The position numbers were made by a program, and so were the translations under genes. This document shows, one piece after another, positions 9,397 through 17,864 of a DNA stretch of 64,000 nt; position 1 is the first letter of the stretch; every line of letters begins with the position of its first letter. The stretch covers positions 434,001-498,000 of the forward strand of contig CALKUK010000012.1 in NCBI GenBank assembly GCA_937996655.1, written 5' to 3'. This DNA comes from an uncultured Sphingomonadaceae bacterium. Lineage in GTDB: Bacteria; Pseudomonadota; Alphaproteobacteria; Sphingomonadales; Sphingomonadaceae. Below the pieces are notes generated by a model. That model saw nothing but the letters and a program-made list of their open reading frames with translations, did no database searches and was not told where the DNA came from.

Positions 9397-10830
9397 TCAC
9401 GCCTGATGGATCGCCTTGGTCACGAGGTAGCTGTCCAGCCCCTCCGGTCCGCCTTCGCTGCCGAAGCCCGATTCCTTCACACCGCCAAAGGGCGCATCGG
9501 GCACGGAGATCGCAAAGGTGTTGATGCCGACCATACCGCTTTCAACTGCATCGCCGAGCAAGTTTGCCTGCCGCCCATTTTCGGTAAAGGCAAAGGCGGC
9601 AAGGCCATAAGGCAGGCGGTTGGCCTGTTCGATGACGTCGTCAAACGTGTCAAACGGGCGCAGCAACGCGAGCGGGCCGAAGGGTTCATTCGACATGACA
9701 TCGGCTTCCAGTGGCACGTCGGCGAGGACGGTCGGCTGGAAAAAGAAGCCCTGATTGCCGCGTTCTCCGCCAGCGAGAACTTTCGCGCCCTTGGCCCGCG
9801 CATCTTCAACCAGCGCACTGATGGCGTCCGGCCGACGCGGATTGGCGAGTGGCCCCATGTTGGTGGCCGGGTCCAACCCGCTGCCTGTCGTCACTTTCCT
9901 GGTGCGTTCGGCAAAACCTGCGACGAACCGGTCATAGATACCGCGCTGGACATAGAAGCGGGTGGGGGAGACGCAGACTTGGCCTGCGTTGCGGAATTTC
10001 TGCGGGACGACCATGTCGAGCGTCTTTTCCAGATCGCAATCGTCAAAGATCAGGACCGGCGCATGGCCCCCCAGTTCCATCGTGATGCGCTTGGCGCCAT
10101 CGGCGGCGAGCCGCATCAGGTGCTTGCCGACGGGAATGGAGCCGGTGAAGCTGATCTTGCGGATGGTTTTGGAACCGATCAGATGACGGCTGACCATATC
10201 CGGCACGCCGTAGACAAGTTGCGCCACATCGGCGGGCACGCCTGCATCAACCACGCAGCGCATCAGCGCAGACGTGCAGCCCGGTGTTTCTTCTGGTGGT
10301 TTGGCAATGACGGAGCAGCCCGCGGCCAGTGCTGCGGCCAATTTCTTCGTCATCAGATAGACGGGGAAATTCCAGGGCGTGAAGGTCGCAGTCGGGCCGA
10401 CCGGCTGCTTGATGACAATGGAGCGCTGGCCCGTCGGGCGGATGAGGACGCGGCCATGTGCGCGCTTGGCCTCTTCCGCATAATAGTCAAACAGGCCCGC
10501 CGAGGAGGCGACCTCGCCACGCGCTTCGACGAGGGGTTTGCCCTGTTCCAGCGTCAGCAGTGTGGCGATGGCTTCCGTCCGTTCACGGATCAGGCTCGCG
10601 ACCTTGTGCAAGATGGCGCCGCGCGCCTCCACATCCATCGCGCGCCAAGTAACAAAGCCGCGTTCTGATGCAGCCAGGGCTTCATCAAGGTCCGCCGCAG
10701 TTGCCATGGGCACCGCCGCGAGGGTGTCGCCCGTGGCCGGGTTGACGACGGCATGTTCGTCACGGCCTTCGCCGGTACGCCAACTGCCATTGATGAAGAG
10801 CTTGAGTTCGGTGTCGTAAGTTTGAGTCAT
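9397..10830 (-). CDS. gabD: NAD(P)-dependent succinate-semialdehyde dehydrogenase
   Basis: The 477-residue protein is a full-length aldehyde dehydrogenase with the oxyanion Asn in TPWNFP (N154), the general base Glu in ITMELGGHAP (E252) and the nucleophile Cys in NAGQVCVSP (C286). The overall pattern fits the GabD/SSADH group, which oxidises succinate semialdehyde to succinate. The ATG at 10830 was chosen because the longer frame adds a non-family leader. No gabT is adjacent. It starts 19 bases after the stop of the upstream oxygenase gene, so they probably share a transcript. A related semialdehyde substrate cannot be excluded. Confidence 0.88.
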   Translation of the reverse strand: MTQTYDTELKLFINGSWRTGEGRDEHAVVNPATGDTLAAVPMATAADLDEALAASERGFVTWRAMDVEARGAILHKVASLIRERTEAIATLLTLEQGKPLVEARGEVASSAGLFDYYAEEAKRAHGRVLIRPTGQRSIVIKQPVGPTATFTPWNFPVYLMTKKLAAALAAGCSVIAKPPEETPGCTSALMRCVVDAGVPADVAQLVYGVPDMVSRHLIGSKTIRKISFTGSIPVGKHLMRLAADGAKRITMELGGHAPVLIFDDCDLEKTLDMVVPQKFRNAGQVCVSPTRFYVQRGIYDRFVAGFAERTRKVTTGSGLDPATNMGPLANPRRPDAISALVEDARAKGAKVLAGGERGNQGFFFQPTVLADVPLEADVMSNEPFGPLALLRPFDTFDDVIEQANRLPYGLAAFAFTENGRQANLLGDAVESGMVGINTFAISVPDAPFGGVKESGFGSEGGPEGLDSYLVTKAIHQA

Positions 10831-10849
10831 GCGCCACAGTAGCGCCAAA

Positions 10850-11449
10850 TCACCGATAATTGAAGCTGATCGAGATACGGTCTGTTTTCGCCTTGCTGGG
10901 GACCACCTCATGCGTCAGCCAGCTTTCCCAAAGGAAGATCGTTCCAGCCTTCGGTTCGGCATAGATGAAGGGCTGAAACGCCTCCGGGGCATCTGTCCGG
11001 CGGGCGGGGGCTGCCATCATGCGCGACAGGCGTGGGTCCTCCAGCTTAAGCGCGCCCGACCCTTTGGGCACGCACACATAGACGGTGCCAGAGATGATGC
11101 TGTGCGGGTGGATATGGCCGCTATGGGTGCCGCCCGGCTTCAGGACATTGACCCACAGGCTATCGAGCTTCGGCTTACGGCCAAGGTCAAAATGGCAGGC
11201 CTCAGCAAAGAGGCGAACATGCTTATCGAGGAGGCGCTTCAGGTCTTCAAATGCGGGGTCGCGGATCGTGAGGTCGTTGAGCGAGGCGTATGAGGTATAG
11301 CCCTTATAGCCATGCTCTTTGGACCAGTTTTGTCCGGCGACGTCGTCTTCTTCCAGCGCGCGGCACGAGCCCTCCAGCTCTTCAAGCAGGTCAGAATTGT
11401 CGAGCGTACCTTCATAAAAAGGCGTCGTAAAAAGGGATCGGATTGTCAT
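10850..11449 (-). CDS. Putative 2OG-Fe(II) oxygenase (TIGR02466-type)
   Basis: The 199-residue protein has a jelly-roll core with the metal-binding region GGTHSGHIHPHS, the following SGTVYV strand, a distal His in WLTHEVVP and a C-terminal 2-oxoglutarate-binding Arg in DRISISFNYR. This fits the short putative 2OG-Fe(II) oxygenase family. The ATG at 11449 has AGGAG just upstream; the open frame extends further to 11944 but runs across the promoter region. The substrate is unknown. Co-transcription with succinate-semialdehyde dehydrogenase is suggestive, because the oxygenase makes succinate from 2-oxoglutarate, but no link is shown. Confidence 0.8.
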   Translation of the reverse strand: MTIRSLFTTPFYEGTLDNSDLLEELEGSCRALEEDDVAGQNWSKEHGYKGYTSYASLNDLTIRDPAFEDLKRLLDKHVRLFAEACHFDLGRKPKLDSLWVNVLKPGGTHSGHIHPHSIISGTVYVCVPKGSGALKLEDPRLSRMMAAPARRTDAPEAFQPFIYAEPKAGTIFLWESWLTHEVVPSKAKTDRISISFNYR

Positions 11450-11486
11450 GCGCTCCTCATGCGGTCGACAGGCCCGCGGCGCAACA

Positions 11487-11508
11487 TCCATAATTGGTTC
11501 ATTATGGA
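11487..11508. promoter_or_regulatory. Perfect inverted repeat, candidate operator
   Basis: Arms TCCATAAT and ATTATGGA are exact complements around the 6-base spacer TGGTTC. The repeat lies 38 bases upstream of the oxygenase start (minus strand) and 92 bases upstream of the surface-protein start (plus strand). It is AT-rich in a GC-rich genome and there is no T-run, so an operator is more likely than a terminator. The cognate regulator is unknown. Confidence 0.4.
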
Positions 11509-11599
11509 GATATTTACCGTTTTCATTTAGCACAGTTCCTGAGTGCGGGCCCGAGTTTAGGGCTCCAGTAGCCGGGGGACTGCGTTGGGGAACGACAAA

Positions 11600-13450
11600 A
11601 TGCTGGCAATGGCGCGTCTGATCGTGCGGTTGCTCACCGTTTTCGTCATGACCTGGTCTGGGTCCGCGCTCGCCGCCGTATGTGCGCCTGCGACGTCGCA
11701 GGGGACTGCGCCTGCCAGCTGGCAGACTTATTGTTGGCTGGATTTCACATCCTATAACGACACCACCGCGCGGTCGGGCGCCGGCCAGAATTTCAGTTAT
11801 ACTTTGTCTGATGGCGCGACCTTGACGTTCAACGTGAAGACGACCGGCGCTGCCATTACGTCCATCGCTGCCCCCTCTTGGACTGGTGCCGCCGTGGGGA
11901 ACACGGCTTTTCTCGGCATCCCTAACCGGCCGATCCTCTATCAAACGGCGGCGGGCACAACGCAGGTTACGATTTCCAATATCCTCATCACTCCGCCGCC
12001 GGGCGCACCGGCGGTGACGGCCTATATGTTTGTTGGCGCGGACGCGGAATCGACCAATGACGGGGAATCTTTGTCCTTCAATACCAATGGCGGCAATTGG
12101 ACCCTGCTCGATCAGGTGGACCCGATCACCGGGACGACTTACCCCACAACAACGGGCATCGGCACGGCAACCTTCACCGAAACCGGGGTCGCGGGGACGG
12201 TCGGCGGCTATATCGTTGGCTCTACCAGCCCGACGACGGTGCGGACAACATTGGTTGGGGGCGGGCTTCAGGGGGCTATGTTTGCTGTCCGCTTTGCCTC
12301 CATGCGCCTCACCAAGGTGATCAACGGCGCGCGCGTCAACGCGGCGGACCAGTTCAAATTCGATGTGACGGCAACGTCGACCGGAACCATCCTTGCAACC
12401 GGCACGACGACGGGCACAGGAACAGGTCCGTTTACAGCTGCAGCCGTGTCACTTGCCTCGGGCGTTCCGCTCACGCTGACGGAAACCATGGCAGGCGGGA
12501 GTGTGAGTCCGATCACCAGCTACAGCCCTAGCCTAACCTGCACCAACGGGACGACGGGATCCGCTACGCCCTTGCCCACCAATGTCGCGGCGACCAGCTA
12601 TAATTTCGGCGCGCTGCAATTTGGGGATGCCATCGCCTGCACCTTTACCAACACGGCCTTCCCCCACCTTCGCATCCAAAAGGCGCTTGGAGGCACAGGG
12701 CGACGCTTTGCCTCAGACCAGTTTACGATGAGCATCGCGCAGGGCGTGACCACTGTCGCCTCGACGACGACGACAGGGACGGGGGTGACAGTCTCCACCG
12801 GGGCAACAGCGCTCACCCAGGTGACTGCGGGACAGTCTTATGTTCTGGCAGAAGCCGCCTCGGGCACCACCGTGCTCTCTCAATATACGGCCAGTATGTC
12901 GTGCACCAACGCGCGCAATGGCACGACCACGACCTTTGCCGTCCCGGCGACGATCACTCCGATTCTGGGCGATTTGATCACCTGCACCGTGACGAATACA
13001 CCGCGCGCTGCAAATGCCTCGCTGACGACGGTCAAATCGTCCACCGTCATATCAGACCCCGTCAACGGCACGACTAACCCCAAGCTGATCCCCGGCGCGG
13101 TGTTGAGCTATGCTATCAATATCTCGAACACCGGCACGTTGGGGGTCGACAGCAGCACCGTCTTCATCCTCGATCCTCTGCCGACCACGCTTGAGTATAA
13201 TGGCGCGAGCACCGTCACATTTGCCAATGGCACCCCGGCCAGTGGGCTGGCGTTCAACGCAGCGACGGACGTGCGGTGGTCCAAATCGGCAACGGCGCCT
13301 GCCAGTTTTGCCGCATGTACAGATACACCGGCGGCCGGTTTTGACCCCACCATCCGCTATGTCTGCATCCGGCCTACAGGGACGATGGCGGGTGCGACGG
13401 CGGGCGGACAGCCAAGCTTCGCGGTGTCGTTTCAAACGCGGATCAAATAA
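11600..13450 (+). CDS. Secreted surface protein with SpaA-like repeats and a DUF11 domain
   Basis: The product of about 616 residues has a signal peptide (hydrophobic helix ending SGSALA), an N-terminal beta-rich domain (about 25-230), two related prealbumin/SpaA-like repeats (about 235-355 and 356-470, each opening with a LTKVING/LRIQKAL strand and ending in CTFTNT or CTVTNT), and a C-terminal DUF11-type domain (about 470-616). Composition is Thr/Ser/Gly-rich. No LPXTG, autotransporter barrel or membrane anchor is visible. The ATG at 11600 follows GGGGAAC; a TTG at 11585 is the alternative. A role in adhesion or matrix is inference. It is a single gene, divergent from the oxygenase. Confidence 0.7.
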   Translation: MLAMARLIVRLLTVFVMTWSGSALAAVCAPATSQGTAPASWQTYCWLDFTSYNDTTARSGAGQNFSYTLSDGATLTFNVKTTGAAITSIAAPSWTGAAVGNTAFLGIPNRPILYQTAAGTTQVTISNILITPPPGAPAVTAYMFVGADAESTNDGESLSFNTNGGNWTLLDQVDPITGTTYPTTTGIGTATFTETGVAGTVGGYIVGSTSPTTVRTTLVGGGLQGAMFAVRFASMRLTKVINGARVNAADQFKFDVTATSTGTILATGTTTGTGTGPFTAAAVSLASGVPLTLTETMAGGSVSPITSYSPSLTCTNGTTGSATPLPTNVAATSYNFGALQFGDAIACTFTNTAFPHLRIQKALGGTGRRFASDQFTMSIAQGVTTVASTTTTGTGVTVSTGATALTQVTAGQSYVLAEAASGTTVLSQYTASMSCTNARNGTTTTFAVPATITPILGDLITCTVTNTPRAANASLTTVKSSTVISDPVNGTTNPKLIPGAVLSYAINISNTGTLGVDSSTVFILDPLPTTLEYNGASTVTFANGTPASGLAFNAATDVRWSKSATAPASFAACTDTPAAGFDPTIRYVCIRPTGTMAGATAGGQPSFAVSFQTRIK

Positions 13451-13520
13451 GCCATCTGCGACAGCGCTGGCCCCGATCCTCTTTGGCTCTTCCCTTCTGG
13501 CGATCTGCCTGCCAAGTTTC

Positions 13521-13530
13521 GTTTCGAAAC
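13521..13530. promoter_or_regulatory. Short palindrome upstream of SMP-30 gene
   Basis: GTTTCGAAAC is a perfect 10-base palindrome, 23 bases before the ATG of the SMP-30 gene. It could be an operator half-site pair but is short enough to arise by chance. Confidence 0.2.
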
Positions 13531-13553
13531 AAGAACAAGCAGGAGAGAGATCC

Positions 13554-14468
13554 ATGGAGATTGTAACAGACGGACTAGCCTTCCCCGAAGGGCCTGTGGC
13601 GATGCCAGACGGCAGCGTCATCCTGACGGAAATTGCACGCGGGCAGATCACGCGGGTGTGGCCCGATGGTCGCAAGCAAGTGGTGGCAACGCCCGGTGGC
13701 GGCCCCAATGGTCTGGCGATGGGTCCTGATGGCAAGCTCTATTGCACCAATAATGGCGGCTTCAACTGGGCACGCGGCCCGGAAGGCGAATATGCGCCGC
13801 ACGGCATTGCCGATGACTATTCCGGCGGGCGGATCGAGCGGATCGACATCGACACCGGTGCTGTTGAAGTCCTCTACAAATCGGGCGACTTCGGCTGTGT
13901 GCTGCGCGGGCCGAATGACATCGTGTTCGATAGCCATGGCGGCTTCTGGTTCACCGATCATGGCAAGGTCGATTATGCCAAGCGCTGCCACGACATTGTC
14001 GGGATCTTCTATGCCAAAACCGATGGCAGCCTGTTGGAAGAAGTCATCTTCCCGTCCAACAACCCCAATGGCATTGGCCTGTCCCCCGATGGCAATCGGC
14101 TCTATGCGGCGGAAACCTATACCTGTCGCCTGATGGCCTTCAATGTCATCGCCCCCGGCAAAGTCGATGATGCGGCAGGGCCGGGTGGCCCGGGCATCCC
14201 GATCTACCGGCCGGCGGGCTACAAGTTCTTCGATAGCCTCGCGATGGAAGCCAATGGCAATATCTGCGTCGCCACCATCGGGGAATGCGGCATCTCCGTC
14301 ATCTCGCCGGAAGGCGAACTCGTTGAATTTGTGGCCACGCCTGACATTTTCACAACCAATATCTGCTTTGGCGGGGACGATATGAGGGATGCCTGGTTAT
14401 GCCTGTCGGGCACCGGCAAGCTGGCCAAGGTCCGCTGGAACCGTCCCGGCCTGAAATTGGAGTATTGA
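13554..14468 (+). CDS. SMP-30/gluconolactonase-like beta-propeller protein
   Basis: The 304-residue protein shows the six-bladed propeller pattern of the SMP-30/gluconolactonase/LRE family: FPEGPVAMPDGSVI at the start, GGGPNGLAMGPDGKLYCTNN, GPNDIVFDSHGGFWFTD and NPNGIGLSPDGNRLYAAET. The Glu, Asn and Asp at these points are the usual divalent metal ligands. Substrates in the family are sugar lactones and related esters; which one is used here is unknown. The ATG follows AGGAGAGAG. The next gene (VIT transporter) begins 4 bases after its stop, indicating co-transcription. Confidence 0.88.
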   Translation: MEIVTDGLAFPEGPVAMPDGSVILTEIARGQITRVWPDGRKQVVATPGGGPNGLAMGPDGKLYCTNNGGFNWARGPEGEYAPHGIADDYSGGRIERIDIDTGAVEVLYKSGDFGCVLRGPNDIVFDSHGGFWFTDHGKVDYAKRCHDIVGIFYAKTDGSLLEEVIFPSNNPNGIGLSPDGNRLYAAETYTCRLMAFNVIAPGKVDDAAGPGGPGIPIYRPAGYKFFDSLAMEANGNICVATIGECGISVISPEGELVEFVATPDIFTTNICFGGDDMRDAWLCLSGTGKLAKVRWNRPGLKLEY

Positions 14469-14472
14469 TCTC

Positions 14473-15171
14473 ATGGTCCGCAGCCACACCGAAACGCATC
14501 TTCTGGAACGGATCGGTTGGCTGCGGGCATCTGTCCTCGGTGCCAATGATGGCATAGTCTCAACCTCCAGCCTCGTGCTGGGTGTGGCGGCGGCCGGGGC
14601 GGATAGCGCGACCATGCTGCTGACCGGAACGGCGGGTCTCGTCGCTGGTGCCATGTCGATGGCGGCCGGAGAATATGTCTCAGTCAGTTCGCAAGCTGAC
14701 GCCGAGGCGGCCGACGTCGCAAAGGAAAAGGCGGAACTGGTCAACAGCCCTGCCTCGGAGCGTGCAGAGCTGATCGCCATTTATGAACAGCGCGGCTTGG
14801 ACCGCACCCTTGCTGAACAGGTGACCGATCAGCTGATGGCCAAAGATGCGCTCAAGGCGCATTTACGCGATGAGCTGGGCCTCACAGAAGAAATGGCAGC
14901 GCGGCCTATTCAGGCAGCTTGGGCGTCTGCGCTCGCCTTCTCCATCGGGGCCGCCCTGCCGCTGTTGGCCGCCTATCTCGCGCCCCGGGTTTCGGTGGAT
15001 TATTGGATTGCGGGGGGCTCGCTCCTGTTTCTGGCTCTGCTGGGCGGGGTCGGCGCAAAAATGGGCGGCGCGCCCGTGGGTAAGGCCGTGCTGCGCGTCA
15101 CCTTTTGGGGTGCCTTTGCCATGGCGGCGACAGCGGCGATCGGGTCTCTTTTTGGAACATCCGTCGCCTAA
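14473..15171 (+). CDS. VIT1/CCC1 family transporter
   Basis: The 232-residue protein matches the VIT (vacuolar iron transporter-like) family: N-terminal ERIGWLRASVLGANDGIVSTSSLVLGVAAAG split over the first helix, AGAMSMAAGEYVSVSSQ in the second, a cytoplasmic charged helix pair (about 75-140) and three C-terminal membrane helices. Eukaryotic and some bacterial members export Fe2+ or Mn2+ by proton antiport. The metal here is not known. It directly follows the SMP-30 gene. Confidence 0.9.
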   Translation: MVRSHTETHLLERIGWLRASVLGANDGIVSTSSLVLGVAAAGADSATMLLTGTAGLVAGAMSMAAGEYVSVSSQADAEAADVAKEKAELVNSPASERAELIAIYEQRGLDRTLAEQVTDQLMAKDALKAHLRDELGLTEEMAARPIQAAWASALAFSIGAALPLLAAYLAPRVSVDYWIAGGSLLFLALLGGVGAKMGGAPVGKAVLRVTFWGAFAMAATAAIGSLFGTSVA

Positions 15172-15231
15172 ACTGGTGCAATTCCGTCCGGTGTCCGCTA
15201 GGCGCGGGGTCGAACTCCGGAGACTGATTCC

Positions 15232-15939
15232 ATGAAAAAGCTCTATGCCGACGCCGCGTCCGCGCTGGACGGTGTGCTCAAGGACAACATGCTGATTGCA
15301 GCCGGCGGCTTTGGCCTGTGCGGCATTCCCGAACGTCTTATCGACGCCATTGTCGCGTCAGGTGTGAGCGGTTTGACGGTCGCATCGAACAATGCGGGTA
15401 TCGACGGCGAAGGCCTTGGCAAGCTGCTGCGGACGCGCCAGATCAAGAAGATGATCTCATCCTATGTCGGCGAGAACAAAGAGTTTGAGCGGCAATATCT
15501 TGCAGGCGAGCTTGAGGTTGAATTCTCACCGCAGGGGACGCTGGCGGAACGGATGCGCGCAGGGGGCGCCGGCATCCCCGGCTTTTACACCAAGACTGGC
15601 GTCGGCACCCAAGTCGCCGACGGCAAAGAGGTGAAGAGCTTTGACGGCCAGGAGTATATCCTTGAACGCGGAATCTTTGCTGACCTTGCCATCGTGAAGG
15701 CGTGGAAGGCGGATGAGAGCGGGAACCTGATGTTCCGCAAGACGGCCCGCAACTTCAACCTTCCCGCCGCGACTTGCGGCAAGATCTGCGTTGTTGAGGT
15801 CGAAGAGATCGTTCCCGTCGGTAGCCTCGATCCCGACAGCATCCACCTGCCCGGTGTCTATGTGCAGCGCATGATCGTCGGCGCGCCCTATGACAAAAAG
15901 ATCGAGTTCCGCACGGTTCGTCAGAAGGAGGCCGCATAA
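15232..15939 (+). CDS. scoA: 3-oxoacid CoA-transferase, subunit A
   Basis: The 235-residue protein is a class I CoA-transferase alpha subunit, with the glycine-rich LIAAGGFGLCGIPERLI and SNNAGIDGEGLGKLL segments. Partnered with the next gene it transfers CoA, most probably from succinyl-CoA to acetoacetate (ketone-body use), as for ScoA/ScoB. The ATG follows CGGAGACTGATTCC. Its TAA overlaps the ATG of subunit B (TAATG), so the subunits are coupled. The substrate is inferred from family resemblance; butyrate/acetoacetate transferases are close relatives. Confidence 0.9.
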   Translation: MKKLYADAASALDGVLKDNMLIAAGGFGLCGIPERLIDAIVASGVSGLTVASNNAGIDGEGLGKLLRTRQIKKMISSYVGENKEFERQYLAGELEVEFSPQGTLAERMRAGGAGIPGFYTKTGVGTQVADGKEVKSFDGQEYILERGIFADLAIVKAWKADESGNLMFRKTARNFNLPAATCGKICVVEVEEIVPVGSLDPDSIHLPGVYVQRMIVGAPYDKKIEFRTVRQKEAA

Positions 15940-16574
15940 TGGCTTGGACACGCGACGAGATGGCCGCGCGTGCGGCGACCGAACTTCAGGACGGCTACTA
16001 TGTGAACCTCGGCATCGGCATCCCAACGCTGGTCGCAAACCACGTGCCACAGGGCATCACGGTCACGCTCCAGTCTGAAAACGGGATGCTCGGCATCGGC
16101 CCGTTCCCGTTTGAGGGGGAGGAAGATCCGGACCTGATCAATGCGGGCAAGCAGACGATTTCCGAGCTTCCGCAAACGGCGTATTTCGACAGCGCGGCCT
16201 CGTTCGCGATGATCCGCGGCGGGCACATCGACCTGACCGTGCTCGGCGCGATGGAGGTCGCGGAAAATGGCGACATCGCCAACTGGATGATCCCCGGCAA
16301 GATGATCAAGGGCATGGGCGGTGCGATGGATCTTGTCGCCGGCGTGAAGAAAATCATCGTCGTCATGGAGCATAATGCCAAGGACGGCAGCCCGAAGTTC
16401 ATCCCGGCCTGCACACTCCCGCTGACCGGCAAGAATGTCGTCGACATGATCGTGACCGATCTCGCCGTTTTCCAACGGCCGGACCATGCATCCCCGTTCA
16501 AGCTCATCGAGACCGCGCCCGGCGTGACGGCGGATGAGATCAAGGCCAAGACGACCGCGCATTTCATCGTCTAA
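15939..16574 (+). CDS. scoB: 3-oxoacid CoA-transferase, subunit B
   Basis: The 211-residue beta subunit carries the catalytic glutamate in the SENG motif (LQSENGMLGIGP, E47), which forms the glutamyl-CoA thioester intermediate. The GIGIPTLVANHVP oxyanion loop is also present. Length and order (A then B, one-base stop/start overlap) are standard for succinyl-CoA:acetoacetate transferase. A PHA depolymerase gene lies 43 kb downstream, giving a possible source of acetoacetate in the same genome. Confidence 0.92.
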   Translation: MAWTRDEMAARAATELQDGYYVNLGIGIPTLVANHVPQGITVTLQSENGMLGIGPFPFEGEEDPDLINAGKQTISELPQTAYFDSAASFAMIRGGHIDLTVLGAMEVAENGDIANWMIPGKMIKGMGGAMDLVAGVKKIIVVMEHNAKDGSPKFIPACTLPLTGKNVVDMIVTDLAVFQRPDHASPFKLIETAPGVTADEIKAKTTAHFIV

Positions 16575-16629
16575 AGGCCGCGCTCCGTTTCCTGGCCAGC
16601 CATACGTCCTGTCCCTTCATCGATTTATG

Positions 16630-16639
16630 CAATCGATTG
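16630..16639. promoter_or_regulatory. Candidate LacI-family operator O1 (GH68 gene)
   Basis: CAATCGATTG is a perfect palindrome; with flanks it reads TGCAATCGATTGTT, identical over 14 bases to the copy at 19924-19937. It sits 61 bases before the GH68 start. A sharp central palindrome is typical of LacI/GalR sites, and a LacI-family gene lies in the same locus. Confidence 0.7.
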
Positions 16640-16700
16640 TTGAAATCTTCAGCCTGCGTGATATGGGCGGCTCTTAGATAGGGACGGAGGGGCAAAACAG

Positions 16701-17864
16701 GTGGTTGAAACGCTGGGCAATATGCCGCCAACGGTCTGGCACCCCGCCTGCGTTGCGCGCATTGTGGAAGGCGCGCCACATGTCATTCCCCTGATCAGCC
16801 GGTCCAATGTTATTGATATTATCCCCGGTTTTGACCTGTGGGACATGTGGCCTGTCCAATATGTTGACGGCACGACCGCCACCTTTGACGGCTGGACGAT
16901 ATGGTTCATGCTGTCTGCGCCGCTCCAACCGGACCCGGAATCGCGCCACCACCGGGCGCGCATCCGGATGGTGACGCAAAAGGATGGCGTCTGGAAAAAT
17001 TGCGGCGATCTTTTGCCCGATACGGCTAATCCCGGCAGCCGTGAATGGGCGGGCTCCGCGCTGTTCGATCCAGCCAGTGGACGGCTGACGCTGTTTTACA
17101 CGGCGGCGGGTGTGAAGGGGGAGTTGACGCCAACGGTTGCCCAGCGGCTATTCCAGTTGTCGGCCAGGCTGACGGTGATCGACGGGCAGGCCTCGACAGC
17201 CGCCTGGACGGAGCCGATGGAATCAATGCGCAGCGATGGGCATCACTATGTCATCGTCGGGGCCGTTGAAGGCCAGCCGGGGGCGATTAAGGGCTTTCGG
17301 GATCCAGCGCATTTTCGGGACCCGGCGACAGGCGTGGACTATCTCTTCTTCACCGGCTCGCTGCAGGCTTCGTCCAGTGATTGGAACGGCGTCATCGGTG
17401 TCGCGCAGTCGGCCACGGCCCATCATGACGGGTGGCAGCTTCTACCTCCCGTGCTCAGCGCCGATGGCCTGAACAATGAACTTGAACGCCCCGTTATGAT
17501 TGCACGGGACGGGCTTTATTATCTCTTTTGGTCGACGCAGCGGAAGGTCTTCGCACCCGGCGTGAGCGGCCCCAATGGGCTTTATGGTGTCGTGGGGGAA
17601 GGCCCGCTTGGCCCGTTCGCCCCGTTGAACGAGACGGGATTGGTCGCCGCAAATCCAGCAGAGGCGCCCTTTCAAAGCTATAGCTGGTGGGTGACGTCTG
17701 ATCTGACCGTCCATGGCTTTGCCGATCTGATTGGCGTTTCGGACGCGGGGGATATTGTTGAAGATCCGGAGTGGCGCCGCCGCCATTTCGCGGGCGGGCC
17801 TGCACCCGTTTTCCGCCTTCATCTGGAAGGGGATCGTGCTAGCGTCGTTGCGGAGGCGGCATGA
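16701..17864 (+). CDS. Glycoside hydrolase family 68 enzyme (cytosolic sucrase/levansucrase-like)
   Basis: The 387-residue protein has the three GH68 catalytic signatures: the nucleophile Asp in WDMWP (D48), the transition-state Asp in FRDP (D201), and the acid/base Glu in ELERP (E262). EWAGSA corresponds to the family's EWSGSA. GH68 enzymes cleave sucrose and either hydrolyse or polymerise the fructosyl unit. There is no signal peptide, so a cytosolic or non-classically exported enzyme is expected, as for Zymomonas GH68 sucrases. The GTG start has GGAGGGG 10 bases upstream. The next gene, a ROK kinase, overlaps by ATGA. Hydrolysis followed by fructose phosphorylation is inferred from that coupling. 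Confidence 0.9.
   Translation: MVETLGNMPPTVWHPACVARIVEGAPHVIPLISRSNVIDIIPGFDLWDMWPVQYVDGTTATFDGWTIWFMLSAPLQPDPESRHHRARIRMVTQKDGVWKNCGDLLPDTANPGSREWAGSALFDPASGRLTLFYTAAGVKGELTPTVAQRLFQLSARLTVIDGQASTAAWTEPMESMRSDGHHYVIVGAVEGQPGAIKGFRDPAHFRDPATGVDYLFFTGSLQASSSDWNGVIGVAQSATAHHDGWQLLPPVLSADGLNNELERPVMIARDGLYYLFWSTQRKVFAPGVSGPNGLYGVVGEGPLGPFAPLNETGLVAANPAEAPFQSYSWWVTSDLTVHGFADLIGVSDAGDIVEDPEWRRRHFAGGPAPVFRLHLEGDRASVVAEAA

Noticed and set aside
12030..12531. Overlapping plus-strand frames inside the surface-protein gene
   Set aside because: They are alternative frames of a low-complexity Thr/Gly-rich gene, with no start signal or family resemblance.
16640..16667. TTGAAA with TATGGG as a promoter of the GH68 gene
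   Set aside because: The -10 element is poor and the spacer is 16 bases; the operator nearby implies a promoter but I cannot fix it.
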